Position numbers and translations under genes: made by a program. A DNA stretch of 64,000 bases from NCBI RefSeq assembly GCF_002205165.1, contig NZ_NIVS01000001.1:1-64000 (forward strand), written 5' to 3'. The notes under the pieces were generated by a model. That model saw nothing but the letters and a program-made list of their open reading frames with translations. It ran no database searches and was not told the DNA's origin. Source of the stretch: Stenotrophomonas maltophilia. GTDB lineage: Bacteria > Pseudomonadota > Gammaproteobacteria > Xanthomonadales > Xanthomonadaceae. Below are positions 7,807 through 15,601 of this stretch, piece by piece (within the stretch, counting starts at the first letter, position 1; each line of letters begins with the position of its first letter).

Positions 7807-7924
7807 GGCCGCAGTCTACCAAGCCGAACGTCCGCCTGCGCCGGGGCCCGGCGGAACGCAGCGGACCGCATCGCAACGCGGCCGGGAGGCGGATAATGGC
7901 GCGTTTCCGCTCCCGGTGGTCCCC

Positions 7925-8608
7925 ATGTCCCTGCCTGCGCCGCGCCCTGCCGCTCTGTTCGTTACCGGTACCGATACCGGCATCGGCAAGACCTTCAGCA
8001 GCTGTGTGCTGTTGCATGCCCTGCGTCGGCACGGCGGCACCTCGGTGGGCATGAAGCCGGTCGCCAGTGGATGCGAGCGTACCCCCGAGGGCCTGCGCAA
8101 CGAGGATGCCACCGCCCTGCTGGCGGCCAGCCTGCCGGCGCCGGCGTACGACGACCTCAACCCGTTTGCCCTGGAGCAGCCACTGGCCCCGGAGATCGCC
8201 GCTGCCGAGGCGGGCGTGCAGCTGTCATTGGCGCCGATCGAAGCGGCCTTCTCGCGCCTGCGCGCCAGCGCGGACACGGTGGTGGTCGAAGGTGTCGGCG
8301 GTTGGCTGGCACCGCTGTCGGCCACGCTGGACCAGCGTGATCTGGTGCAGGCGCTGGAACTGCCGGTGGTGATGGTGGTTGGGCTGCGGCTGGGCTGCCT
8401 CAACCATGCGCGGCTGACCGCCGAGGCGATCGCCGCCGGTGGCGCGCGCTGCGTCGGCTGGATCGCCAATGAGGTGGACCCGGCGATGGCGCGCCGCGAT
8501 GAGAACGTCGCACTGCTCAAGGCGCGGTTGCCGATGCCGTGCTGGGGGCGCCTGCCGTATGCGCCCGGCGCGGACCCGGCCAGCCTGGCCGATCGCCTGG
8601 TGTTCTGA
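7925..8608 (+). CDS. bioD: Dethiobiotin synthetase
   Basis: A 227-residue ATP-dependent carboxylase that closes the ureido ring to make dethiobiotin, the next-to-last step of biotin synthesis. The P-loop is GTDTGIGKT (residues 15-23). The substrate-binding Lys lies in GMKPVASGC, and VVEGVGGWLAPL is the conserved second motif. I chose the ATG at 7925 because it starts eight residues before the first beta strand; an open frame extends upstream without similarity. It converges with the MocR gene, with only 3 bases between them. Other bio genes are not in the window. Confidence 0.95.
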   Translation: MSLPAPRPAALFVTGTDTGIGKTFSSCVLLHALRRHGGTSVGMKPVASGCERTPEGLRNEDATALLAASLPAPAYDDLNPFALEQPLAPEIAAAEAGVQLSLAPIEAAFSRLRASADTVVVEGVGGWLAPLSATLDQRDLVQALELPVVMVVGLRLGCLNHARLTAEAIAAGGARCVGWIANEVDPAMARRDENVALLKARLPMPCWGRLPYAPGADPASLADRLVF

Positions 8609-8611
8609 GCG

Positions 8612-10054
8612 TCAGCACTCTGCGCGTGCCTGCAGTGCGGCGGCGAGCCGCCCCACCGTGGCGATCGCGCCGACGAAGCGCTCGTCCAGTTCCTGGCAGC
8701 ACGACAGGCGCAGGCAGTGCCGGTAACGTGCGCCGCGCGAATACACCTGGCCGGGCATGAACACGACGCCCTCGGCCAAGGCCTGCTCGAACAGTTCCCC
8801 GGTATCGATCGCGGCAGGCAGCTCCACCCACAGCAGGAAGCCGCCGGTGGGCTGGGTGGCCGAGGTGCCCGGGGGGAAGTGCTGGGCGATCAGGCCACGC
8901 ACGTGGCTGACCTGGTCGCTGTACAGCCGGCGCAGCCCACGCAGATGGTGCTCGTAGTTGCCCGCCTCCAGGAACGCCGCCACCGCATCGCCGAGCAGGC
9001 GTGATTCGGCGCCGGAGGAGTGGAACTTGAGCAGTTGGATATCGGCGGCGAAACGGCCCCCGTCGAGCCAGCCGATGCGGTAATCCGGGGCGAGCGTTTT
9101 GGAGAACCCGCTGCAGACCATGATCCAGCCATCGCGGTCGAAACTCTTGGCCAACGGCTCCAGTGGCTCCTTGAACTGCAGTTCGGCGTACACCGCATCT
9201 TCGATCAACGGCACCTGGTAGTGGTTCACCAATGCGGCCAGGCGCTGCTTGTTCGGCACCGGCATGCTGCTGCCGAGCGGATTGTGCACCGTCGGCATGG
9301 CCATGATCGCGGCGATGCCGCCGGTCTCGAGCAGGGCTTCCAGCGCATCCAGATCGAGCCCGTCGCGCGGATGGGTCGGCAGTTCGATCGCGCGCAGGCC
9401 CAGGCTGCGCAGCAGCGGGTAGATGTTGAAGTAGGAGGGCGCTTCGATCGCGACCGCATCGCCAGGTGTTGTCACCACGCGCAGTGCCAGCTGCAGGGCC
9501 TCCATCGCGCCATGGGTGAGCACCAGCCGTTCCACCGTGGTGTGCAGCCCCAGCCGCGGCCCACGTTGCACGATCTGGGTCAGCAGCCGCGCGGCGCCGT
9601 TCGGGCGGGCGTAGGTCTCCACCGTGGTAGCGGCACGACGCAGCACCTGCGCGGTACTGCGGGCCAGCTGCGCACCGGGATAGAAACGCTTGCCGCGCGG
9701 GCCGGCGAAGGCCAGGTCGACGATGCCCGGCTGCTGCTGCGCGGCCAGCACGCGCGCCATCATCGCCTGCTGGGCGGGGGCGGTCGGCGGCGACGGTGCC
9801 TGCCGCAGTGACTGCGTGGGTTCGGGCAGGCGCGGGCTGACCACGAAGCCGGCCTTGGGTCGCGGCAACACCAGCCCGGCATCCTCCAGCTGCCGATAGG
9901 CCGCGATCACCGTGTTGAGGCTGAGACTGCGTTGCGTCGCCAGCCCGCGCAGCGACGGCAACCGGGTGCCGACCGGCAAGCGTCCGCTGCGGATCGCATC
10001 GGCCATCTCATCGGCCAGGGACTGGTAAAGGTTGGTCGCCATCGGCAGCTTCAT
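8612..10054 (-). CDS. MocR-type (GntR/aminotransferase) regulator
   Basis: A 480-residue fusion of an N-terminal GntR winged helix (about 1-75; LPVGTRLPSLRGLA, then SLNTVIAAYRQLEDAGLV) with a fold-type I aminotransferase domain. The PLP-binding Lys lies in CSGFSKTLAPDYRIGW (about residue 320), so cofactor binding seems intact. Family members sense PLP or amines and usually regulate their own gene or a divergent one. Two ATGs (10054, 10042) are possible starts. Two near-identical 11-mers just upstream (10062-10072, 10093-10103) may be its operator. The regulated gene is not evident. Confidence 0.9.
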   Translation of the reverse strand: MKLPMATNLYQSLADEMADAIRSGRLPVGTRLPSLRGLATQRSLSLNTVIAAYRQLEDAGLVLPRPKAGFVVSPRLPEPTQSLRQAPSPPTAPAQQAMMARVLAAQQQPGIVDLAFAGPRGKRFYPGAQLARSTAQVLRRAATTVETYARPNGAARLLTQIVQRGPRLGLHTTVERLVLTHGAMEALQLALRVVTTPGDAVAIEAPSYFNIYPLLRSLGLRAIELPTHPRDGLDLDALEALLETGGIAAIMAMPTVHNPLGSSMPVPNKQRLAALVNHYQVPLIEDAVYAELQFKEPLEPLAKSFDRDGWIMVCSGFSKTLAPDYRIGWLDGGRFAADIQLLKFHSSGAESRLLGDAVAAFLEAGNYEHHLRGLRRLYSDQVSHVRGLIAQHFPPGTSATQPTGGFLLWVELPAAIDTGELFEQALAEGVVFMPGQVYSRGARYRHCLRLSCCQELDERFVGAIATVGRLAAALQARAEC

Positions 10055-10061
10055 CCACGGG

Positions 10062-10103
10062 ATCTGTAACCGTGCGGATGCCAGCCATCTGCATCTGTAT
10101 CCG
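10062..10103. promoter_or_regulatory. Candidate MocR operator: direct repeat
   Basis: ATCTGTAACCG (10062-10072) and ATCTGTATCCG (10093-10103) are direct repeats differing at one base and spaced 31 bases apart, about three helical turns. They lie just upstream of the MocR gene start. MocR proteins commonly bind direct repeats in their own promoters. The assignment is inference. Confidence 0.45.
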
Positions 10104-10144
10104 CGCCTGGCGCCAGCCTACCATGCGTGTCCCGACTTCCCTCG

Positions 10145-10187
10145 CGCACGGCAGGGCGATGTGTGCCGTGCGTTTTTTCTTGTTTTT
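10145..10187 (+). terminator. Strong intrinsic terminator on the plus strand, no gene upstream
   Basis: CGCACGGCA (10145-10153) pairs with TGCCGTGCG (10164-10172), a perfect 9-base stem with a 10-base loop, followed by TTTTTTCTTGTTTTT. It points along the plus strand, yet both flanking genes are on the minus strand. It may end a small RNA or an antisense transcript starting in 10055-10144. Confidence 0.75.
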
Positions 10188-10195
10188 CAGCGTAC

Positions 10196-10939
10196 TCAGC
10201 GGGCCGATATCGTGGTGCTGACCAGGCGCGGCTGCTCGCGGTACAGCGCCGGGTACTGCTGCTTCAGCGCGGCCACCTTGGGCAGGTCGTTGATGCGGAT
10301 GTACAGCGATTCCGGATGCAGCGTGAGGTAGTTCTGGTGGTAGCCCTCGGCGGCGAAGAACGGCTTGCCGCCGTCCACCTGGGTGACCACCGGCGCGGCG
10401 TAGGCCCTGGCCTGTTGCAACTGGGCGATATAGGCGCGGGTGGCATCGCGTTGGGCCGCGTCGTCGGCATACACGGCCGAGCGATACTGCGTGCCGCGGT
10501 CCGGGCCCTGCCGGTTGAGCTGGGTCGGATCGTGCGCCACCGAGAAGAACACCTGCATCAATTGACCGTAGCTCACCTGCGAGGGGTCGTAGGTGACCTG
10601 CACGGCCTCGGCATGGCCGGTGCTGCCGCTGCCGACGCGCGGGTAGGTGGCGTTCGCCGCGCTGCCGCCGATATAGCCGGACAGTGCGCTGTCCACGCCC
10701 TTGATGTGCTGGAACACGCCCTGCACGCCCCAGAAGCAACCGCCGGCGAACACCACCTGGGCGCGCTTCACGCCGGGTTGGTGCAGGTCCGCCTTGCCTG
10801 TGGGCGCCGGCACCACCGCGCTCGGCGCAGCGGCTGCGGCCTGTGCAGGCCGATCCAGGCCAACCACCACGCTGGCAGTGAGTGCGGCGATGGCGACGGC
10901 GATGCCGCCGGCAACGAGTTTGTCGAACGCGATCTTCAT
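10196..10939 (-). CDS. msrA: Exported peptide methionine-S-sulfoxide reductase MsrA
   Basis: A 247-residue MsrA that reduces protein methionine-S-sulfoxide. The active-site motif is GGCFWG (catalytic Cys about residue 65), with TGHAEAVQVTYDP and the conserved EGYHQNYL. Residues 1-35 form a signal-anchor or signal peptide (hydrophobic AVAIAALTASVVVG, then AQAAAAA), so it probably works in the periplasm. I use the ATG at 10939; an upstream ATG at 10954 would overlap the dipZ stop. It is the last gene of msrB-dipZ-msrA, with 11 bases separating it from dipZ, which is expected to feed it electrons. Confidence 0.92.
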   Translation of the reverse strand: MKIAFDKLVAGGIAVAIAALTASVVVGLDRPAQAAAAAPSAVVPAPTGKADLHQPGVKRAQVVFAGGCFWGVQGVFQHIKGVDSALSGYIGGSAANATYPRVGSGSTGHAEAVQVTYDPSQVSYGQLMQVFFSVAHDPTQLNRQGPDRGTQYRSAVYADDAAQRDATRAYIAQLQQARAYAAPVVTQVDGGKPFFAAEGYHQNYLTLHPESLYIRINDLPKVAALKQQYPALYREQPRLVSTTISAR

Positions 10940-10950
10940 GCGATAGCTCC

Positions 10951-12711
10951 TCAACCAAACGTAAAGGCGTAAGCGCGCACGCCCGGATCGAGGAACTCGA
11001 TCTCGAAGGTGCGCTCCTGCACGGCGCCGGACTGGCGGATCAGCTGATACAGGCGGTTCTCATCGACGTGGCCATCGCCGTCGGCGGAAACATCTCCACC
11101 GGCCGCCGCGCCCGGCGCCTGCCCATCGATGCGCACGCGGAACCGGACCGGCTTGCCCTCTTCGCCCGGGGCCAGCACCAGGTGCAGGTCGCGCGCATGG
11201 AAACGGAAGGCGATGCGGCCGCCGCCCGTTTCCAGCCGGGCAGCTTCGTTGCCCACGGTCCAACGCCCGGCCAGCGCCCACTGGTTGTGCTGCAGCGTGG
11301 CAGGCACGGTGTAGTCGGCGGGCTGATCCTGGCGCTGGCCACCGGGCGAGGCGAAGTTCTCGGCCCGCGCATGGCCCAGGTAGGTCTCCGGCGATTTGAG
11401 GTTGTCCATGTCGGCCTGGCGGGCCACGCCCTCCAGCGTCATCGCCACCGGTGCATCGTCACCGGGCAGCGTGTTGCCGGCCTCACGCAGCAGCTGGCGG
11501 ATGATCTGCTCGGACTGCGCATAGTTGCCTTCGCCGAAGTGATGCGCGCGGATCCGGCCCTGCGCGTCGATGAAGTAGTGCGCCGGCCAGTACTTGTTGT
11601 TGAAGCCGCGCCAGATCGCATAGTCGTTATCGATCGCGACCGGGTAGGTGACCTTCAGATCCTTTACCGCGCGCTGCACGTTGGCCAGGCTTCGCTCGAA
11701 CGCGAACTCCGGCGCGTGCACGCCGATCACCACCAGCCCGTGGTCGCGGTAGCGCTGGGCCCACTCACTCACGTAAGGCATGGCACGCAGGCAGTTGATG
11801 CAGGAGTAGGTCCAGAAATCGACCAGCACCACCTTGCCGCGCAGCGCCTGCGCATCCAGCGGCGGGCTGTTGAGCCAGCCGGTGGCGCCCGCCAGCGAGG
11901 GCAGGGTGCCTTCCACCGGCAGCGGCTGACCGGGTGTGTTTGCCGCGGCACTGGTCATCGCGGTACCCGCCGCGGGCGGTTGGGCCGGCAGCACGTCGAG
12001 CAGGCCCTGTTCCAGCCTGGCGGTGCTGACCGTGGAGAGCCGGGTCAGCACGCCGGTGTCCCAGCCCATCGCGATGGCGACCACCGCCAGCAGCGCGGCG
12101 ATGCCGAGCCCGCGACGCACCCACTCGCCCACGCCGAGGCGACGCTTGAGCGCAGCGAACACGCGTCCGCCGATCCAGATCGCCAGCGCCAGCGAGGTGG
12201 CCGCACCCAGCGCATACGCCAGCAGCAGCCCGCTGGTGCCGACACTGGCACCCTGCAACGCCGCGCCGGTGAGGATCAGGCCGAGGATCGGGCCCGCGCA
12301 GGGTGCCCACAGCAGGCCGGTGGCGATGCCGATCAGCAGCGAGGTGCCCACGCCCCCACGGCCGGCGTCACTGGCCGCGTCGGCCGAGGCACTCAGCCGC
12401 GCGCCGAGGCGCTGGAAGGGCGACAGCAGGCGGTCGGCCAGCGCCGGCCACAGCAGCGCCAGTGCAAACACCGCCATCACCACCAGCGCGATCCAGCGCC
12501 CGATCTGGTTGGCCTGCGCGACCCATTGGCTGCTCACCGCAGCCAGGCTGGCGACCACGGCAAACATCAGCGCCATGCCGATCAGCAGCGGCAGGCCACT
12601 GCGCAGGAAGGGGCGGTCGGACCGCGCGAACACGAACGGCAGCACCGGCAGGATGCAGGGGCTGAGGATGGTGAGCACGCCACCGAGGTAGGCCAGCACG
12701 AGCAGAAGCAT
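10951..12711 (-). CDS. dipZ: DipZ: CcdA-like membrane reductase fused to thioredoxin-like domain
   Basis: A 586-residue transmembrane electron carrier. Residues 1-240 are CcdA-like, with redox Cys in LSPCILPVLP (C19) and WAPCAGP (about 149). Residues about 280-430 are a TlpA/redoxin domain with CxxC in WTYSCINC. A beta-rich C-terminal domain (about 450-586) follows, as in other DipZ proteins. It should carry reducing power from cytosolic thioredoxin to the periplasm. It lies between msrB and msrA in one operon (36 and 11 base gaps), implying that it recycles these reductases. Substrate choice is inferred from this context. Confidence 0.9.
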   Translation of the reverse strand: MLLLVLAYLGGVLTILSPCILPVLPFVFARSDRPFLRSGLPLLIGMALMFAVVASLAAVSSQWVAQANQIGRWIALVVMAVFALALLWPALADRLLSPFQRLGARLSASADAASDAGRGGVGTSLLIGIATGLLWAPCAGPILGLILTGAALQGASVGTSGLLLAYALGAATSLALAIWIGGRVFAALKRRLGVGEWVRRGLGIAALLAVVAIAMGWDTGVLTRLSTVSTARLEQGLLDVLPAQPPAAGTAMTSAAANTPGQPLPVEGTLPSLAGATGWLNSPPLDAQALRGKVVLVDFWTYSCINCLRAMPYVSEWAQRYRDHGLVVIGVHAPEFAFERSLANVQRAVKDLKVTYPVAIDNDYAIWRGFNNKYWPAHYFIDAQGRIRAHHFGEGNYAQSEQIIRQLLREAGNTLPGDDAPVAMTLEGVARQADMDNLKSPETYLGHARAENFASPGGQRQDQPADYTVPATLQHNQWALAGRWTVGNEAARLETGGGRIAFRFHARDLHLVLAPGEEGKPVRFRVRIDGQAPGAAAGGDVSADGDGHVDENRLYQLIRQSGAVQERTFEIEFLDPGVRAYAFTFG

Positions 12712-12747
12712 GGAGAGGTCCTTCTATAATGCAGGGAAGTGCAGCGC

Positions 12748-13254
12748 TCAGGCCGCGACGAAATTCATGGCCACGCCGTTCATGCAATAGCGCAGTCCGG
12801 TCGGGCGGGGGCCGTCATCGAACACGTGGCCCAGATGGCCCCCGCAGCGCCGGCAATGCGCTTCGACCCGGACCATGCCCAATGTGGTGTCGCGGTCTTC
12901 ACCGACGGCATCGTGCAGCGGCGCCCAGAAACTGGGCCAACCGGTGCCGCTGTCGAACTTGGTGGAGGAGGAGAACAGCGGCAGCGCGCAGCCGGCACAG
13001 GTAAAGGTCCCGCGCCGATGCTCCTTGTTGAGCGGGCTGCTGAACGGCCGCTCGGTGCTCTGCCGGCGCAGCACGCTGTACTGGGCCGGCGTCAGCTGCT
13101 CCCGCCACTGCGCATCGCTGCGCATCACCTCGAACTGGCGCACGGGCGCGGCAGGGGCTGCCGGGGCCGGGCCACTGCAGGCGGTCAGACCGAACAGGCC
13201 GGCGGCGGCCGCCATGCCACCCATTCCAAGCACATTGCGACGTGTGTAACGCAT
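12748..13254 (-). CDS. msrB: Exported lipoprotein methionine-R-sulfoxide reductase MsrB
   Basis: A 168-residue MsrB. The N-terminus carries a twin-arginine motif (RRNVLGMGG) and a lipobox (LTAC, Cys 26), so it is probably exported by Tat and lipid-anchored. The zinc-binding CxxC pairs are CAGC and CRRC. The catalytic Cys is in GLRYCMNG, and GTGWPSF is the family signature. The start at 13254 is the ATG that opens the signal. It is first in the msrB-dipZ-msrA operon and divergent from a response regulator, 145 bases away. It repairs protein methionine-R-sulfoxide outside the cytoplasm. Confidence 0.93.
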   Translation of the reverse strand: MRYTRRNVLGMGGMAAAAGLFGLTACSGPAPAAPAAPVRQFEVMRSDAQWREQLTPAQYSVLRRQSTERPFSSPLNKEHRRGTFTCAGCALPLFSSSTKFDSGTGWPSFWAPLHDAVGEDRDTTLGMVRVEAHCRRCGGHLGHVFDDGPRPTGLRYCMNGVAMNFVAA

Positions 13255-13399
13255 GGCCGATCTCCGGGCAGGGGGACGATGCGGCCATGCTGCGCCCGGC
13301 CCGGTCAACGAATCCTCACGCAGGGTTAAATTTTCCGTGACACATTCAGGCCGCGATCCGTCGACAATGCGCCATGCCCTCCTGCCGCCTCCCGAGCCG
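13255..13399. promoter_or_regulatory. Divergent promoter region between msrB and its neighbouring response regulator
   Basis: This 145-base spacer must hold promoters for both the Msr operon and the two-component genes. TCACG (13316-13320) and CGTGA (13336-13340) form an inverted repeat flanking the AT-rich GGGTTAAATTTTCC. This is a candidate binding site for the OmpR-type regulator next door, but it is only a visual match. Confidence 0.4.
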
Positions 13400-14122
13400 A
13401 TGAGCAGCGCCAAGCGTGTCCTGATCGTCGAAGACGATGTCCACATCGCCAACCTGCTGCGCATGCACCTGCGCGATGAGGGCTATGAGGTCACCCATGC
13501 CGCCACCGGCGATGAGGGCCTGGCCCTGCTCGAGGGGCAGCCATGGAGCGCGCTGGTGCTGGACCTCATGCTGCCCGGCGTGGACGGCCTGGAGATCTGC
13601 AAGCGCGCCCGGGCGATGACGCGCTATACCCCGATCATCATCACCAGTGCGCGCGCCAGCGAAGTGCATCGCATCCTCGGCCTGGAGCTGGGCGCGGATG
13701 ATTACCTGGCCAAACCCTTCTCGATGCTGGAACTGGTGGCCCGCGTGAAAGCGCTGCTGCGCCGGGTGGAAGCGATGGCGCAGAACGCGCGCATCGATGC
13801 CGGTGAAACCGAGGTGGCCGGGCTGCGCATCGACCCGGTCGCACGCACGGCGGCGGTGGAGGGACGGCCGCTGGAACTGACCCCGCGCGAGTTCGATCTG
13901 CTGTACTTCTTCGCCCGTCATCCGGGCCAGGTGTATTCGCGCATGGACCTGCTCAACCAGGTCTGGGGCTACCAGCACGACGGCTACGAACATACCGTCA
14001 ACACCCACATCAACCGGCTGCGCAACAAGATCGAACGCGACGCGGCCAATCCGCAGCGCATCCAGACGGTCTGGGGCCGCGGCTACAAACTGGTCGATGG
14101 CAACGAGGGGGGCGGCGCATGA
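13400..14122 (+). CDS. OmpR-family response regulator
   Basis: A 240-residue two-domain regulator. The receiver domain (about 1-120) has the acidic pocket VEDDVH, phospho-acceptor Asp in LVLDLMLPGVDG, and the Lys in LAKPFS. The C-terminal winged helix (about 140-235) shows LTPREFDLLYFFARHPGQV and VNTHINRLRNKIE. I start at the ATG at 13400 (MSSAKRVLIVEDD); ATG at 13367 is an alternative. Its stop overlaps the kinase start (ATGA). It is divergent from msrB-dipZ-msrA, so it may induce that operon under oxidative stress, which is inference. Confidence 0.92.
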   Translation: MSSAKRVLIVEDDVHIANLLRMHLRDEGYEVTHAATGDEGLALLEGQPWSALVLDLMLPGVDGLEICKRARAMTRYTPIIITSARASEVHRILGLELGADDYLAKPFSMLELVARVKALLRRVEAMAQNARIDAGETEVAGLRIDPVARTAAVEGRPLELTPREFDLLYFFARHPGQVYSRMDLLNQVWGYQHDGYEHTVNTHINRLRNKIERDAANPQRIQTVWGRGYKLVDGNEGGGA

Positions 14123-15585
14123 TCCGGCTCACGCTGTCCCAGCGCCTGTCCGCCGTGTTCTTTGCGCTGCTGCTGCTGTGCTGTGGCGCGTTGGTCTGGA
14201 TCCAGATGCGCAGCACCACCGTGCATGAGCAGGAAACCGTGCAGCGCCTGTCGCGCGGGTTGGCCGAACACATCGCACGCAGTGGCGAACTGATGGATGG
14301 CCGTGGCATGCGCAACGGCGAAGTGCGCGCGCTGTTCGGCAAGCTGATGGCGGTCAACCCAAGCGTGGAGGTGTATCTGCTCGATGACCAGGGCCGCATC
14401 CTCGGCCATGACGCACCGGACGGTCATCTCAAGCGCAGCCGGGTCGATCTGGCGCCGGTGCAGGCGCTGCTGCGTGACGAGCCGTTGCCGATCCTCGGCG
14501 ACGACCCGCGCAGCACAACCGGCCGCAAAGTATTCAACGCGGCCCCGCTGTGGGTGCAGGGCCATCAGGCCGGCTACATCTACGTGGTGCTGGTCGGTGA
14601 GCAGCGCGAAGCACTGGCGGCCAACATCGCCGCCAACAGTACGTTGCGCACCACGCTGTGGTCCTTGGCCATCGTTGCGGTGGTAGGGCTGCTGGCCGGC
14701 CTGGTCGCGTTCCGCTGGGTGACCCGCCCGCTGCGCCAGCTGACGCGGCGCATCCAGTCCTTCGATGTCGACACGGCCACACCCGATGCCGCGCCGCCGC
14801 CGGCCCCGCTGCGCCCCGGCGAGCGTGACGAGCTGGCCATCCTGCAGCACAGCTTCGGGCACATGGCCCAGCGCCTGGGCGAGCAGTGGCAGCAGCTGCG
14901 GCAGCAGGATCTGCAGCGCCGCGAGCTGGTCGCCAATATTTCCCACGACCTGCGCACCCCGCTGTCCTCGCTGCACGGCTATCTGGAGACGCTGGCGCTG
15001 AAGGACGCCACACTGAGCGCCGACGAGCGCCAGCGCTATCTCTCGATCGCGCTCTTGCAGAGCCACAAGGTCGGTCGCCTCGCCCAGGCGTTGTTCGAGC
15101 TGGCCCGGCTCGAGCACGGCGGTGTCGTGCTGGACCGCCAGGCGTTCTCGCTGCCGGATCTGGTCCAGGATGTATTCCAGAAATTCGAGTTGGCGGCCCA
15201 GTCGCGCCGGCAGTCGCTGAGCGCCGATATCGCGCCCGGGTTGCCGCCGGTGGTGGCGGATCTGGCCTTGATCGAGCGGGTGCTGACCAATCTGCTGGAC
15301 AATGCGATCCGGCATACGCCTGAGGGCGGCCACGTCACGGTGACGCTGCGCGCGGGCGACGGCGAGGTGCAGATCAGCGTGGCCGACAGCGGCCCCGGTA
15401 TCGCGCCGGAGCGACGCGACAGCTTGTTCACCGCGATGCCTGCGCTGGGCAGCCAGCGGCCGGACAGTGGTGGGCTGGGCCTGCTGATCGTGCATCGCAT
15501 CCTGCAGCTGCACGGGCGTGACATCCGCCTGCTGGAGAGCCGGGAAGGCGCGTTGTTCGTGTTCTCGCTGCCGGCCGCGCGCTGA
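14119..15585 (+). CDS. Membrane sensor histidine kinase
   Basis: A 488-residue kinase. TM1 about 11-31, periplasmic sensor about 32-177, TM2 about 180-203, HAMP (FRWVTRPLRQLTRRI), H-box with phospho-His in VANISHDLRTPLSSL, then N-box (NLLDNAIRH) and G-boxes (VADSGPGIAP, GGLGLLIVH). The periplasmic region resembles no named domain I can identify. It overlaps the response regulator gene by four bases, so the two form a cognate pair. The signal is unknown; the divergent Msr operon suggests oxidants such as hypochlorous acid, by analogy with HprSR/MsrPQ of E. coli. Confidence 0.92.
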   Translation: MIRLTLSQRLSAVFFALLLLCCGALVWIQMRSTTVHEQETVQRLSRGLAEHIARSGELMDGRGMRNGEVRALFGKLMAVNPSVEVYLLDDQGRILGHDAPDGHLKRSRVDLAPVQALLRDEPLPILGDDPRSTTGRKVFNAAPLWVQGHQAGYIYVVLVGEQREALAANIAANSTLRTTLWSLAIVAVVGLLAGLVAFRWVTRPLRQLTRRIQSFDVDTATPDAAPPPAPLRPGERDELAILQHSFGHMAQRLGEQWQQLRQQDLQRRELVANISHDLRTPLSSLHGYLETLALKDATLSADERQRYLSIALLQSHKVGRLAQALFELARLEHGGVVLDRQAFSLPDLVQDVFQKFELAAQSRRQSLSADIAPGLPPVVADLALIERVLTNLLDNAIRHTPEGGHVTVTLRAGDGEVQISVADSGPGIAPERRDSLFTAMPALGSQRPDSGGLGLLIVHRILQLHGRDIRLLESREGALFVFSLPAAR

Positions 15586-15601
15586 GCAGCGCGCGGCCGG
15601 C

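Noticed and set aside
10882..12729. A 615-codon plus-strand open frame
   Set aside because: Antisense to dipZ, whose redox motifs and membrane helices are clear.
12721..12735. A perfect TATAAT on the plus strand between dipZ and msrB
   Set aside because: No matching -35 element and no plus-strand gene follows; probably chance.
13253..13399. An upstream extension of the response regulator to 13253
   Set aside because: The added residues have no similarity to receivers and overlap the msrB start; the family start is at 13400.
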